Shown here: piece by piece, positions 9,899-18,316 of the stretch
Layout: every line of letters begins with the position of its first letter
Position numbering within the stretch: the stretch's first letter is position 1
Source of the DNA: CAWCHZ01 sp963795555
GTDB taxonomy: Bacteria > Actinomycetota > Thermoleophilia > Solirubrobacterales > Solirubrobacteraceae
Length of the DNA: 64,000 nucleotides
NCBI GenBank assembly: GCA_963795555.1
Contig: CAWCHZ010000001.1
Span: 294,423 to 358,422 of the forward strand
Reading direction: 5' to 3'
Program-made: the position numbers and the translations under genes
Notes under the pieces: model-generated
The model's input: the letters and a program-made list of their open reading frames with translations, nothing else
What the model was told of the DNA's origin: nothing
Database searches by the model: none

Positions 9899-11257
9899 GT
9901 GCGCACGATCACGCTGCATGACACCAGGACCGGCGTGCTGGACGAGCTTCGACCGCGCGACCCCGGGCGCGTCTCGATCTACGCCTGCGGGCCGACCGTC
10001 TATGGCCGTGTCCATGTCGGCAACGCCCGCCCCTACATCGTCTTCTCGCTGCTGAAGCGCTTCCTCGAGCACGAGGGCTATGCGGTCAGCTTCGTCGCCA
10101 ACATCACCGACGTCAACGACAAGATCTATGCCGCCGCACGCGAGGTGGGCGTGCCATCGACGGCGCTCGCCGCCGAGCTGACGCGCGCCTACAAGCGCGA
10201 CACCGATCGACTTGAGCTCGGCCGGCCCGACCAGGAGCCACTGGCCAGTCAGATGATCGAGCGGATGGTCGAGCTGATCGAACGATTGATCGAGCGCGGC
10301 CACGCCTACGCCGTCGACGGTGATGTCTACTTCCGCGTGCGCTCGTATCCAGCCTACGGCGAGCTGTCGCACCGGCGTGTCGACGACATGGACCAGGGCG
10401 AGGGGGTCGAGGGCGCCGAGCGCAAGCAGGATCCGCTCGACTTCGCGCTCTGGAAGGCGCACAAGCCCGACGAGGACAGCGTCTGGGAGGCCCCCTGGGG
10501 TCCCGGCCGGCCGGGCTGGCACATCGAGTGCTCGGCGATGGCCGAGGAGCTGCTGGGCCTCGAGCTCGACATCCACGGCGGTGGCTCGGATCTGATCTTC
10601 CCGCACCACGAGAACGAGGCCGCCCAGACCGGCGCCGCCCATGGGGCGCCGCTGGCGCGCCTGTGGATGCATAACGGGATGGTGCAGATGGGCGACGAGA
10701 AGATGGCCAAGTCGGTCGGCAATGTACGCCTGCTGCACCAGGCGCTCGACGAGTTCGGTCGCGACGCGCTGATCATGTACTTCTGCCAGGGCCACTATCG
10801 CCAGCCGCTGGCGTTCTCGCACGAGCGGCTGGCCGAGGCTCGACGCGCGGTCGCCCGCGTGCAGGACGCCGGCCGGCGGCTGCGCCCCGGACGCTCACCG
10901 CGGGAGCTGGGCTCGCTGCGCGAGCAGTTCTTCGACGCGCTCGCCGAGGACTTCAACACGCCGCGCGCACTGGCCGCGGCGTTCGAATGGATCCGCGAGG
11001 CCAACCGCCGGGCGGAGCCGGTTGGGGATGGCGACCTGCGCGAGATGCTCGACATGCTCGGCCTTGCCAACCTGCTCGATGCCGATGCCGGCGTCGACGT
11101 GGACGAGGAGGCGCGCGTGCTGTTGGACCGCCGCACGGCCGCGCGCGCCGTGCGCGACTTCGCCGAAGCCGATCGACTGCGCGATGAGCTGCAGGCACGA
11201 GGCTGGGAGGTTCGCGACGGACCCTCCGGCGCCGAGCTCGTGCCGCTCGATAAGTGA
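9899..11257 (+). CDS. cysS: Cysteinyl-tRNA synthetase
   Basis: This enzyme charges tRNA-Cys. The class I HIGH motif appears as HVGN (residues 39-42), preceded by YACGPTVYG, whose Cys30 is the first zinc ligand. KMAKS near 269-273 is the KMSKS loop. The zinc-site segment WHIECSAMAEELLG...HGGGSDLIFPHHENEAAQ is intact. The C-terminal DALR region ends near ELQARGWEVRDGPSGAEL. Length is 452 residues, starting at GTG. Its TGA overlaps the GTG of the next gene (GTGA). The protein is full CysS, not the mycothiol enzyme MshC, which is shorter and lacks this C terminus. Confidence 0.95.
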   Translation: MRTITLHDTRTGVLDELRPRDPGRVSIYACGPTVYGRVHVGNARPYIVFSLLKRFLEHEGYAVSFVANITDVNDKIYAAAREVGVPSTALAAELTRAYKRDTDRLELGRPDQEPLASQMIERMVELIERLIERGHAYAVDGDVYFRVRSYPAYGELSHRRVDDMDQGEGVEGAERKQDPLDFALWKAHKPDEDSVWEAPWGPGRPGWHIECSAMAEELLGLELDIHGGGSDLIFPHHENEAAQTGAAHGAPLARLWMHNGMVQMGDEKMAKSVGNVRLLHQALDEFGRDALIMYFCQGHYRQPLAFSHERLAEARRAVARVQDAGRRLRPGRSPRELGSLREQFFDALAEDFNTPRALAAAFEWIREANRRAEPVGDGDLREMLDMLGLANLLDADAGVDVDEEARVLLDRRTAARAVRDFAEADRLRDELQARGWEVRDGPSGAELVPLDK

Positions 11258-11949
11258 TCATCTACGGACGCAACGCCGTCCGCGAGGCGCTGCGCGGACG
11301 CCGACGTCTGCTGCGGGTCTGGGGCACCCGAGGGGCGCTGCGCGAGCCGTGGCTGGCCGATGGCCCATCGCCGCGCGAGGTGGCGGCCGATGAGCTCGCG
11401 CGGCTCTGCGGCACCGGCGTCCACCAGGGGCTCTGCGCCGAGGTCGAGCCCTACCCGTATGTCCCGGCCGACGAGCTGCTCGCCGTGCCCGACGCGTTGA
11501 TCATTGCCCTCGACCAGGTTCAGGACCCCCAGAACCTCGGCGCGGTCTGTCGGTCCGCGGAGTGCGCGGGCGCGACCGGCGTGGTCATCTGCGAGCGACG
11601 CGCCGCCGAGATCACTCCCGCGGTCTGCAAGGCCTCGGCCGGGGCGGTCGAGCACCTGGCGATCGCGCGGGTGCGCAACCTTGCGGACTTCCTCGCCGAC
11701 GCCAAGCGCGCCGGCTGCTGGTGCTATGGAGCGAGCGCCGCGGGCAGCGTGCCCTACGACCAGCTCGACTACCGCGGCCCGGTTGTGATCGTGCTCGGCG
11801 CCGAGGGCCGCGGCCTGCGCCCCCGCGTGGCTGGGGCGTGCGATCAGCTGCTGCGCGTGCCACTGCGGGGCCGCATCGCGTCGCTGAACGTCAGCGCCGC
11901 GGCGGCGGTGATCGTGTATGAGGCCTTGCAGCGTCGCGCCAGCACTTGA
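11254..11949 (+). CDS. rlmB: TrmH/SpoU-family 23S rRNA 2'-O-methyltransferase (RlmB-like)
   Basis: SPOUT-fold SAM-dependent RNA ribose methyltransferase of 231 residues. The N-terminal substrate-binding domain starts IIYGRNAVREALRG. The SpoU motifs follow: DQVQDPQNLGAVCRSAECAG (motif 1), VIVLGAEGRGLRP (motif 2) and LRVPLRGRIASLNVSAAAAV (motif 3). The start GTG overlaps the cysS stop. The cysS-rlmB pair is widespread in actinobacteria and Firmicutes. The exact target (G2251 in E. coli) is inferred from family position only. TTGACG of the next promoter overlaps its stop codon. Confidence 0.9.
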   Translation: MIIYGRNAVREALRGRRRLLRVWGTRGALREPWLADGPSPREVAADELARLCGTGVHQGLCAEVEPYPYVPADELLAVPDALIIALDQVQDPQNLGAVCRSAECAGATGVVICERRAAEITPAVCKASAGAVEHLAIARVRNLADFLADAKRAGCWCYGASAAGSVPYDQLDYRGPVVIVLGAEGRGLRPRVAGACDQLLRVPLRGRIASLNVSAAAAVIVYEALQRRAST

Positions 11950-11973
11950 CGACGCTCCATAACCGTGTACAGT
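11946..11973 (+). promoter_or_regulatory. Promoter upstream of the SigH-type sigma gene
   Basis: TTGACG (11946-11951), a 16-nt spacer and TACAGT (11968-11973) form a good housekeeping promoter. It overlaps the rlmB stop codon and leaves a leader of roughly 130 nt. Confidence 0.6.
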
Positions 11974-11993
11974 GCGCGGGCATTGACGCTGGA

Positions 11994-12011
11994 CCTGAGA
12001 GTTACCTCAGG
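11994..12011. promoter_or_regulatory. Palindrome in the sigma-gene leader
   Basis: CCTGAGAGTTACCTCAGG has perfect 6-bp arms. It lies just downstream of the promoter, so it could be an operator or an RNA hairpin. A second TTGACG at 11983-11988 precedes it. Confidence 0.4.
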
Positions 12012-12106
12012 GTTACATGAAGGTTGGGCGTGCGCCAGGGGAGGTACGCGCCGCGACAGGCTCAGACTCGGGCAGCGCTTCGCGCTGGCCGGAAGGAGTG
12101 TCCGCC

Positions 12107-12754
12107 GTGGCTCGCATCTCGCAGCAGACCCAGTCGCAAGCGCAGCTTGACGACGGCTACCTCATCGCGCTTGCCAAGCAGGGCAGCGCCGATGCCTACG
12201 ACCGGCTCGTGCGCCGCTACTACGGCTTCGTGCGGCTCAAGGCATCGTCGTACTTCCTCACCGGCGGTGACGGCGACGACCTGATCCAGGAGGGGCTCGT
12301 CGGCCTCTACAAGGCGATCCGCGACTACCGCACCGACCGCGAGTCGAGCTTTCGCAACTTCGCCGAGCTCTGCATCACGCGCCAGATCATCACCGCCGTC
12401 AAGACCGCCACGCGCAACAAGCACACGCCGCTGAACGGCTACATCTCCTTCTCGGCCTCGCCGGCGAGCATCGACGAGGGCGATCCGACGCTCGACGAGG
12501 TCCTGCCCGGTCCCGCCGTCCACGATCCCGTCAACCAGGTGATCTCCTCCGAGGAGCTGCGCTCGCTGATCTCCTGCCTGTCGACGGCGCTGTCGGAGCT
12601 CGAGTCCCAGGTCCTCGCGCTGTACCTCGACGGACGCTCCTACGAGGGGATCGGCGCCAAGCTCGGCTGCGATACCAAGACCGTCGACAACGCGCTGCAG
12701 CGCGTCAAGCGCAAGGTTGGCGCGCACCTGGCCGCGCGGGCAGTGCCGGCTTAG
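12107..12754 (+). CDS. RNA polymerase sigma factor, SigH/sigma-30 family
   Basis: A 215-residue sigma-70 family protein. Region 2 has DAYDRLVRRYYGFVRLKASSYF and DLIQEGLVGLYKAIRDY; region 4 has the helix-turn-helix LYLDGRSYEGIGAKLGCDTKTVDNALQRVKRK. The sequence resembles the SigH (Spo0H-like) group that is widespread in Thermoleophilia and Firmicutes. Its role in an actinobacterium without evident sporulation genes is unknown. GTG 12107 is chosen because GGAAGGAG ends 8 nt upstream; an upstream in-frame start at 12017 would add 30 unconserved residues. The gene sits just before tRNA-Thr, as often seen in this group. Confidence 0.9.
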   Translation: MARISQQTQSQAQLDDGYLIALAKQGSADAYDRLVRRYYGFVRLKASSYFLTGGDGDDLIQEGLVGLYKAIRDYRTDRESSFRNFAELCITRQIITAVKTATRNKHTPLNGYISFSASPASIDEGDPTLDEVLPGPAVHDPVNQVISSEELRSLISCLSTALSELESQVLALYLDGRSYEGIGAKLGCDTKTVDNALQRVKRKVGAHLAARAVPA

Positions 12755-12871
12755 CCGCGTGCGGTGGCGACCGAGCCGCGCGTGGCAGCGCGACGTGCCG
12801 AAGCGACCTGCTGCACCGTGCGGGCCGGGCGGTCGCGGCGCCGCCTCCGCCGGCTACCGTTTACGGTCGAC

Positions 12872-12944
12872 GCCGGGGTAGCTCAATCGGTAGAGCCGCC
12901 GCCTTGTAAGCGGCAGGTTGAGGGTTCGAGTCCCTTCCCCGGCT
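12872..12944 (+). tRNA. tRNA-Thr(TGT)
   Basis: A full cloverleaf can be drawn. The acceptor stem is GCCGGGG/CCCCGGC with discriminator T, and the D arm is GCTC-AATCGGTA-GAGC. The anticodon arm is GCCGC/GCGGC with loop CTTGTAA and anticodon TGT at 12905-12907. The T arm is GAGGG-TTCGAGT-CCCTT. CCA is not encoded. Confidence 0.97.
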
Positions 12945-13048
12945 CTCGTCGGGATCCAGGCGCGAGCTAACGTTCAACTTCAGGGTGAGACTCTGTCCCG
13001 GGCGTGGTGCGTGCCGTAGCCGCTGCTCTGCCCGGCCTGGCGTCGACG

Positions 13049-13054
13049 TACAGT
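13049..13054 (+). promoter_or_regulatory. -10 box of a likely leaderless ECF sigma promoter
   Basis: TACAGT ends 6 nt before GTG 13061, placing the expected transcription start on the start codon. Confidence 0.45.
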
Positions 13055-13060
13055 GTTTGC

Positions 13061-13672
13061 GTGCGCATGCCGCGTCCGCGTCGACCCGGGTCCGAGCCAT
13101 CAGTGGGGCTGGGTCAGCTCGCGGACGAGGAGCTCATGCAGCTGGTCCGCCACGGGGACGCCGACGCGTTCGCGGTCGTCTACGAGCGCCATGCGACGGT
13201 GGCCTACTCGCTGGCCTATCGGATGTGCGGCTCGCGCGCCGCGGCGGAGGAGATCGTCCAGGAGGCGTTCGTCTCGATCTGGCGCAGTGGTGGCCGCTAT
13301 GACCGCACGCGTGCCAGCGTGCGGACGTGGGTGCTGGGAATCGTCCACAACCGCGCGGTGGACGCCCTGCGGCGCTCGCTCGTGCACGATCGCCGCCGCG
13401 CCAGCGACGAGGGCCTGGAGGAGCGAGTCGTCGCGGACGAGCAGACCGACGTGGAGGTCGTGCGGCGTGAGCAGGCGCGCGCCGTGCGGGCGGTGCTCGA
13501 GTCGCTGCCGCCCGAGCAGAGCCGGGTGATCGAGCTGGCCTACTACGGCGGCTTCACGCACACGGAGATCGCCGAGCTGGTCGGCAGCCCGATCGGCACG
13601 GTCAAGGGACGGATGCGCCTGGGGCTGGAGAAGATGCGCAGCGCGCTGGAGACGACGGAGGCGGCGGGATGA
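13061..13672 (+). CDS. ECF-family RNA polymerase sigma factor (SigK/SigL-like)
   Basis: A 203-residue extracytoplasmic-function sigma factor. Region 2 spans about residues 30-95 (AFAVVYERHATVAYSLAYRM and AEEIVQEAFVSIWRSG). Region 4 spans about 135-190 (LESLPPEQSRVIELAYYGG, then TEIAELVGSPIGTVKGRMRLG). I chose GTG 13061, close to region 1 and 6 nt after a -10-like TACAGT; GTG 13004 and ATG 13067 are alternatives. Its last codons overlap the start of an anti-sigma factor (ATGA), the standard arrangement for a membrane-regulated ECF pair. Confidence 0.92.
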   Translation: MRMPRPRRPGSEPSVGLGQLADEELMQLVRHGDADAFAVVYERHATVAYSLAYRMCGSRAAAEEIVQEAFVSIWRSGGRYDRTRASVRTWVLGIVHNRAVDALRRSLVHDRRRASDEGLEERVVADEQTDVEVVRREQARAVRAVLESLPPEQSRVIELAYYGGFTHTEIAELVGSPIGTVKGRMRLGLEKMRSALETTEAAG

Positions 13673-14385
13673 TCGACGGCTCGGGCGAGCACCGCGACTG
13701 GCTCGACAGCGCCGCGGCGTTCCTGCTCGGCGCGCTCGCCGACGACGAGCGCGACCAGTTCCAACGCCACCTCGCCGGCTGCCGACGCTGCCAGGAGATG
13801 GTCGATGGGCTGGGCCCGACGGTTGATGTGCTGACCTTGGCGGTGCCCGTGGCAGTCCCGTCGGCCGACCTACGGCGGCGCGTGATGCACGCGATCGGCG
13901 TGGCGGATCAGCCGCAGCCGACGCCGCGCCGGCGCCTGCCTGGACCGCTGCTCGCCAGGCCACGGCTGGCGTCAGCGTTTGCGGGCCTGCTGGTCGTGGT
14001 CGGCCTCGCCATCGGCTTCGGGATCGGCGCGTCCACGAGCGGCGGCCCGACTGCCGCCGCCAGCCGCTCGGTCGCAGCACGAGTCGACCAGTCCCGTGCG
14101 CCTGGCGCGCAGGCGGCGCTGGCGATCCAGGACGGGCAGATCACGCTGATCGCTCACCACCTGCCACCGCCACCACCGGGACGGATCTACGAGGTTTGGC
14201 TGGCGCTGCCGGGTCGCGCGCCCGCCCCGACGAGCACGCTGTTCTCAGTCCGCAGCGATGGCAGCGCCGACGTCGGCGTCCCCGCCACCGCGCGCCACGG
14301 GCTGCAGGTCCTCGTCACCGATGAGCGCGCCGGCGGCTCCAACGTCCCGACGCGCCAGCCGATCATCGTCTCCCAGCCGACCTAG
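13669..14385 (+). CDS. RskA-type transmembrane anti-sigma factor with zinc finger
   Basis: A 238-residue membrane protein that should bind and inhibit the ECF sigma factor encoded just upstream. The cytoplasmic N-terminal anti-sigma domain has the ZAS motif H-x3-C-x2-C (HLAGCRRC). A single transmembrane helix follows around residues 100-120 (LASAFAGLLVVVGLAIGFGI). The C-terminal extracytoplasmic part matches the RskA domain (GRIYEVWLALPG and DVGVPATARHGLQVLVT). It overlaps the sigma gene by 4 nt. Release of sigma in this family normally goes through regulated intramembrane proteolysis. A rhomboid protease follows, but it need not be the responsible enzyme. Confidence 0.92.
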   Translation: MIDGSGEHRDWLDSAAAFLLGALADDERDQFQRHLAGCRRCQEMVDGLGPTVDVLTLAVPVAVPSADLRRRVMHAIGVADQPQPTPRRRLPGPLLARPRLASAFAGLLVVVGLAIGFGIGASTSGGPTAAASRSVAARVDQSRAPGAQAALAIQDGQITLIAHHLPPPPPGRIYEVWLALPGRAPAPTSTLFSVRSDGSADVGVPATARHGLQVLVTDERAGGSNVPTRQPIIVSQPT

Positions 14386-14487
14386 CGTACGCACCGCGAC
14401 CGCAAGCTGGATACAGGCGGTCGGCTTGCTCGCGTCCGCCGCGGTTGGCACGCGGGCGCCTTTCGGTTTCCCATACCCGCTGGCTGC

Positions 14488-14493
14488 TAGCGT
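14488..14493 (+). promoter_or_regulatory. -10 box of a likely leaderless rhomboid promoter
   Basis: TAGCGT ends 6 nt before GTG 14500. No convincing -35 is seen. Confidence 0.42.
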
Positions 14494-14499
14494 GGCGCC

Positions 14500-15348
14500 G
14501 TGGCAACGTCTGTGCGCCAGTCCTGCTATCGCCATCCGTCGCGCGAGACGGGCGTCGCGTGCTCGTCGTGCGGACGGCCGATCTGCCCCGATTGCATGAC
14601 GCCCACGCCGGTCGGCATGCGCTGCCCGGAGTGCTCGCACCAGCGCACGCCGGTGCGCACGATGCGCGACATCCGCGCGCCCCGCATCTCCGCCACGCTC
14701 GCGCTGGTCGCGATCAACGTCGTGGTGTTCATCGCCTCCGCGGTCAGCGCGGGCGGCCTGGCCGCGTTCAACGCGACGGACGGATCGCTGGTCCAGCATG
14801 GCGCGCTCGACGGCCCGGCGATCGCGATCGGACATCAGTACTGGCGGCTCGTGACGGCAGGCTTCCTGCACGCCAGCATCCCGCACGTGCTGTTCAACAT
14901 GCTGTCGCTGTACTTCCTCGGGATGATGCTCGAACCGGCGATCGGTCGCGGCTGGTTCTTGGCCGTATACGGCGTCTCGCTGTTGACCGGGTCGCTCGGC
15001 GCCCTGCTCGTGACGCCAAACGCGCTCACGCTCGGTGCCTCGGGCGCCGTGTTCGGCATCGCGGGCGCCGCCCTGGTCGTGATGCGCGCACGCGGCCTCA
15101 GCCTTGCCCGCTCGGGGCTGCCGTTGTTCTTGGCGCTGAACCTGATCCTCGGCTTCAGCGTGGTAGGGATCTCGATCGGAGGCCACATCGGCGGGCTGAT
15201 CGGCGGCGTCCTGACCGGCGCGCTGATCGTCGAGCTCAGCGAACGTCGGCGCGCCCGCGCGCTGGCCGCGGCGGGCTGCCTGGCGCTCGCCGCGGTCGCG
15301 GTGGCAGCCTCGTTGCTGGTGGCGCACAGCGCGCTGCCGACGAGCTAG
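14500..15348 (+). CDS. Rhomboid-family intramembrane serine protease with N-terminal zinc finger
   Basis: A 282-residue membrane protease. The first ~50 residues form a cysteine/histidine-rich B-box-like zinc finger (CYRHPSRETGVACSSCGRPIC, then CPDCM and CPECSHQ), common in actinobacterial rhomboids. Six or seven hydrophobic segments follow. The catalytic pair is Ser181 in GASGAVFG and His229 in GGHIGGLIGG; the conserved HASIPHVLFNM corresponds to the HxxxxHxxxN motif of helix 2. It lies after the ECF/anti-sigma pair, which invites a link to regulated intramembrane proteolysis, but no substrate can be named. Confidence 0.93.
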   Translation: MATSVRQSCYRHPSRETGVACSSCGRPICPDCMTPTPVGMRCPECSHQRTPVRTMRDIRAPRISATLALVAINVVVFIASAVSAGGLAAFNATDGSLVQHGALDGPAIAIGHQYWRLVTAGFLHASIPHVLFNMLSLYFLGMMLEPAIGRGWFLAVYGVSLLTGSLGALLVTPNALTLGASGAVFGIAGAALVVMRARGLSLARSGLPLFLALNLILGFSVVGISIGGHIGGLIGGVLTGALIVELSERRRARALAAAGCLALAAVAVAASLLVAHSALPTS

Positions 15349-15451
15349 CGCCCCGGACGTCTGGCGCGCGGCGCGCTACCAGCCAACGCCAGCGGCCGGC
15401 GGCGCCGCGTGCCCGTGGCGATGCGCGCGGCAGCGCTGAAGGCCCGCCCGC

Positions 15452-16345
15452 TCAGTCCAGCTCGACCGCGACTGGCGAGGCCGGGGCCTCCGGCACCAGC
15501 TCTGGATGCAGGATGTGCGCCAACAGCTCCAGCCCGTCGATCAGCCGCGGGCCGGGGCGCGAGAAGTACGCCGAGGCGTCGACCGCGGCGATCTGCGCGG
15601 CGGCGAGCGAGCGCAGCCGCTCGCGCTGACGCCAGGCCTCGGCCCACGCCTGCTCGGCGTCATAGCCACACGGCATGACGATCACGACATCGGGCTCGCT
15701 CGCCTGGATCTGCTCCCAGCTGCGCTGCTCGGAGGGCTCGCCCGGCAGGCCGAGCACGTCCTGACCGCCGGCGTACTCGATCATCTGCGGTGTCCAGTGC
15801 CCGGCCACGAATGGCGGATCGAGCCACTCCAGCGCCGCCACCCGCGGGCGCTCGGCGCCGCGGACTGCAAGCCGCACGCGATCGATGCGGTCGGCCGCCT
15901 GCTGGACCAGCTCGACGCCCGCATCGCGCACCCCGGTCGCCTCGGCGAGCGTGCGGATGTCGCCCAGGACCTCGCCGAGCGTGTGCGGGTCCAGCGAGAT
16001 GACCTGCGGCTCCGATGCGATGTCCGTGGCCAGCCGCACGACATCGTCGTAGGCCACGGCGCACACCGTGCAGAGCGCCTGCGTGACGATCAGGTCGGGC
16101 TCGAGCTCGTGCAGCAGCTCGCCGTCGAGCGAGTAGATCGACTCACCGCTGAGCGTCCGCTCGCGCACGGCCGCATCGATCTGGGCCGCTGAGAGGCCCG
16201 GTGCCAGCACGTCGCGGGTTGCGGCCGGCAGCTCGCGCGCCTCCGGGGGGTAGTCGCACTCGTGCGTCACCGCGATAAGCTCATCGCCCAGCCCGAGCGC
16301 GAAGAGCGTCTCAGTCGCCGACGGGATCAGCGAGACGATGCGCAC
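15452..16345 (-). CDS. BtuF-like corrinoid/Fe-siderophore-binding protein lacking a signal peptide
   Basis: A 297-residue periplasmic-binding-protein family (TroA/BtuF) fold. It begins MRIVSLIPSATETLFALGLGDELIAVTHECDYP, continues with LEPDLIVTQALCTVCAV and a long central helix, then FVAGHWTPQMIEYAGG. This matches stand-alone 'cobalamin-binding protein' members of the family. No signal peptide or lipobox precedes the domain. No ABC permease or ATPase gene is nearby, so transport is not supported and a cytoplasmic corrinoid or metal-complex role is possible. GTG 16345 is chosen because the conserved sequence starts there and a TAGAGT -10 box ends 7 nt upstream. It is divergent from the pterin dehydratase gene. 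Confidence 0.8.
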   Translation of the reverse strand: MRIVSLIPSATETLFALGLGDELIAVTHECDYPPEARELPAATRDVLAPGLSAAQIDAAVRERTLSGESIYSLDGELLHELEPDLIVTQALCTVCAVAYDDVVRLATDIASEPQVISLDPHTLGEVLGDIRTLAEATGVRDAGVELVQQAADRIDRVRLAVRGAERPRVAALEWLDPPFVAGHWTPQMIEYAGGQDVLGLPGEPSEQRSWEQIQASEPDVVIVMPCGYDAEQAWAEAWRQRERLRSLAAAQIAAVDASAYFSRPGPRLIDGLELLAHILHPELVPEAPASPVAVELD

Positions 16346-16352
16346 GACGACA

Positions 16353-16358
16353 ACTCTA
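16353..16358 (-). promoter_or_regulatory. -10 box of the BtuF-like gene
   Basis: On the minus strand TAGAGT ends 7 nt before GTG 16345, again a leaderless layout. Confidence 0.42.
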
Positions 16359-16397
16359 TGGAACTGCTGAGCGCCGAGTGCAGCTGCTGAGCGACGA
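16358..16397 (+). repeat. 20-bp start-region duplication before pterin dehydratase
   Basis: ATGGAACTGCTGAGCGCCGA (16358) is repeated as GTGCAGCTGCTGAGCGACGA (16378), 16 of 20 bases identical. Both copies would encode MxLLSxE. The first copy runs into a TGA after 10 codons, so the second is the functional start. Confidence 0.6.
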
Positions 16398-16656
16398 GCA
16401 GATTGCCAGCTGGCTGGAGGATCGCGACTGGGCACGCCAGGGCGATCAGCTCGTCCGCGAGCGAGCTTTCAGCGATTTCCGCGCGGCGATCGGCTTTGTC
16501 GAGCGCGTCGCCGAAACCGCCGAGAGCGTCAATCACCACCCGGACATCCTCGTCCATGGCTGGAACAAGGTGCGCCTGTCGCTCTCGACCCACTCCGCTG
16601 GCGGCCTGACGCAGGCCGATCTCGACCTCGCCGATCGGCTCGACCGCCTCCACTAG
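16378..16656 (+). CDS. 4a-hydroxytetrahydrobiopterin dehydratase (pterin carbinolamine dehydratase)
   Basis: A 92-residue protein of the PCD/DCoH family, which dehydrates 4a-hydroxy-tetrahydropterin. The active-site histidines lie in SVNHHPDILVHGWNKVRLSLSTH, with the typical GGLT..D..LA..ID-like end (GGLTQADLDLADRLDRL). No aromatic amino acid hydroxylase is nearby, so the physiological partner is not visible. The start is GTG 16378 in a duplicated start region. Confidence 0.92.
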   Translation: MQLLSDEQIASWLEDRDWARQGDQLVRERAFSDFRAAIGFVERVAETAESVNHHPDILVHGWNKVRLSLSTHSAGGLTQADLDLADRLDRLH

Positions 16657-16676
16657 CAGGCGTCACAAGCTGGCGC

Positions 16677-16739
16677 TGGAGCTCGTCGGCGCGGCGGCTG
16701 GCCTCGTCGGCGCGGCGGCCGGCCTCGTCGGCGCCGGCG
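16677..16739 (+). repeat. 21-bp tandem repeat, three copies
   Basis: Three consecutive 21-bp units built on the core CTCGTCGGCGC fill the middle of the 207-nt gap between the pterin dehydratase and the DUF21 gene. The reading frame through them (LVGAAAG repeats) is open but has no start or family similarity, so I treat it as non-coding. Confidence 0.6.
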
Positions 16740-16863
16740 CTGCGGGCGCTCGAAGCTGGACCTGCCCGTTGGCCCTGCTACCTTTGGCTGGTCGCCCGAT
16801 GAACGACGACCTGCCTCGAAGTAGCAGTCGACACCCGGCTGCTGCCCCCACCGGGATTGGCGC

Positions 16864-18312
16864 TTGACCGGACTCGGCATTGCCGCGGTCATCCTCCTGA
16901 TCCTCCTCAACGGCTTCTTCGTCGTTGCGGAGTACTCGCTCGTGCGCTCGCGCCGGGCGCGATTGCAGACCGCCCGTGAGCAGGGCTTGGCCGGCGCCGA
17001 CATGGCCCTCAGGGAGCTCGCGCAGATCAACGACTACATCTCCGCCTGCCAGGTCGGCGTGACGATGGTCTCGCTCGGCGTCGGCGCCGTCGGCTACCCG
17101 ACGATCGCCGACTGGATCCGTCCCGGGCTGGGCGACGCGCTCGGGCACGGCGTCGCGGTGGTGATCGCGGCGGTGATCGCCTACCTGCTGATCACGTTCT
17201 TCCACATCACCGTTGGGGAGATAACGCCCAAGCTCTACGCGATCGACGGAGCCGAACGGGTCGCGCGACGGATCGCGCGCCCGCTGCACCTGTTCCGCAT
17301 CCTCTTCCATCCGTTCGTCGTCGTCACCGGCGGCAGCGCCCGGTGGATGTTGCGGCGGCTCGGTGTCGATCCCAGCCGGGTGGCCCTGGAGGGTGGCAGC
17401 ACCGATGAGCTGAAGTGGCTGATCGCCGAGTCCTACGCGGGCGGCCATCTCGACGCCGGCGAGGCCGGGATGCTCTCCGGCGTCTTCCAGCTGCACGAGC
17501 AGGAGGCCCGGCAGGTGATGACCCCGATCCCGGCGGTCGTGACGGTCGACGTCGGGGAGGACGTCGAGACAGCGCTGCGGCGCTGCATCGCGTCCGGGCA
17601 CACCCGCCTGGTCGTCACCGAGGACGACAACCCCGATCGCGTCCGCGGGCTGGTGCACGCGAACTCGCTGGCGCGGATGCTGATGGCCGAGGGCCCACGC
17701 GCGTCGATCGAGCCGGCGGTGCGCGAGGCGCCGATCGTCCCGGAGACAAAGCCGCTGGACGACCTGCTGGCCGATCTCCAGCGCCAGCGCAGCTCGCTTG
17801 CGGTCGTCGTGGACGAGTACGGCCGCACGGCCGGAATCGTGACCGTCGAGGACATCGTCGAGGAGGTCGTCGGCGAGGTCTACGACGAGACGGATCCCGC
17901 CGGTGGCGGAGTCCGGCGGCTCTCCAACGGCGACTGGTTCGTGCGCGGCCACGTCGCGCTCGACGATCTGCGCGATCACGGCATCGCCCTGCCCGACGAC
18001 AGCGACGCCTACAACTCGATCGGCGGGTTTGTCTTCGCGACGCTCGGACGCCTGCCCAAGCGCGGTGACACGGTCGCCGCCAACGGGCTGTCGATCCGCG
18101 TCGAGTCGGTGCGCGAGAATCGCGTGGAGGCGGTCCGCATCCGGGCGCGAACGCCGGCGCCGGGGGACGCCGGCCCGGGGGACGATCGCGCGGCGGGGGA
18201 CGGCGGCCCTGATGAGGCGGCGGGCGGGCTCGCTGAGGGCGCCGCCGACGAGCAGCGCGCCGGGCATGGTGCGCCCAGGCAGCCGGGCGGCTCGGGGCCG
18301 GGCGCCGCCTGA
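16864..18312 (+). CDS. Hemolysin-family / CorC-type membrane protein (DUF21, CBS pair, CorC_HlyC)
   Basis: A 482-residue membrane protein of the CNNM/CorB family, whose members move or sense Mg2+. The DUF21 transmembrane domain covers residues 1-165, with four hydrophobic helices and the conserved HITVGEITPKLYAI segment. Two CBS domains lie at about 190-330 (RQVMTPIPAVVTVD, then SSLAVVVDEYGRTAGIVTVEDIVEEVVGEVYDE). The C-terminal transporter-associated domain lies at about 345-430. A low-complexity Gly/Asp/Ala tail of ~50 residues follows. The start is TTG; the hydrophobic helix begins almost at once, as in homologues. A stem-loop follows the gene. Confidence 0.93.
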   Translation: MTGLGIAAVILLILLNGFFVVAEYSLVRSRRARLQTAREQGLAGADMALRELAQINDYISACQVGVTMVSLGVGAVGYPTIADWIRPGLGDALGHGVAVVIAAVIAYLLITFFHITVGEITPKLYAIDGAERVARRIARPLHLFRILFHPFVVVTGGSARWMLRRLGVDPSRVALEGGSTDELKWLIAESYAGGHLDAGEAGMLSGVFQLHEQEARQVMTPIPAVVTVDVGEDVETALRRCIASGHTRLVVTEDDNPDRVRGLVHANSLARMLMAEGPRASIEPAVREAPIVPETKPLDDLLADLQRQRSSLAVVVDEYGRTAGIVTVEDIVEEVVGEVYDETDPAGGGVRRLSNGDWFVRGHVALDDLRDHGIALPDDSDAYNSIGGFVFATLGRLPKRGDTVAANGLSIRVESVRENRVEAVRIRARTPAPGDAGPGDDRAAGDGGPDEAAGGLAEGAADEQRAGHGAPRQPGGSGPGAA

Positions 18313-18316
18313 CGCA

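Noticed and set aside
12017..12106. Longer N terminus for the SigH-type sigma factor
   Set aside because: The added 30 residues are Gly/Arg/Ser-rich and unlike sigma factors. GTG 12107 has a well-placed GGAAGGAG.
16660..16863. Possible small gene through the 21-bp repeats (LVGAAAG repeats)
   Set aside because: No start codon with a ribosome site and no conserved sequence; the frame ends just before the DUF21 gene.
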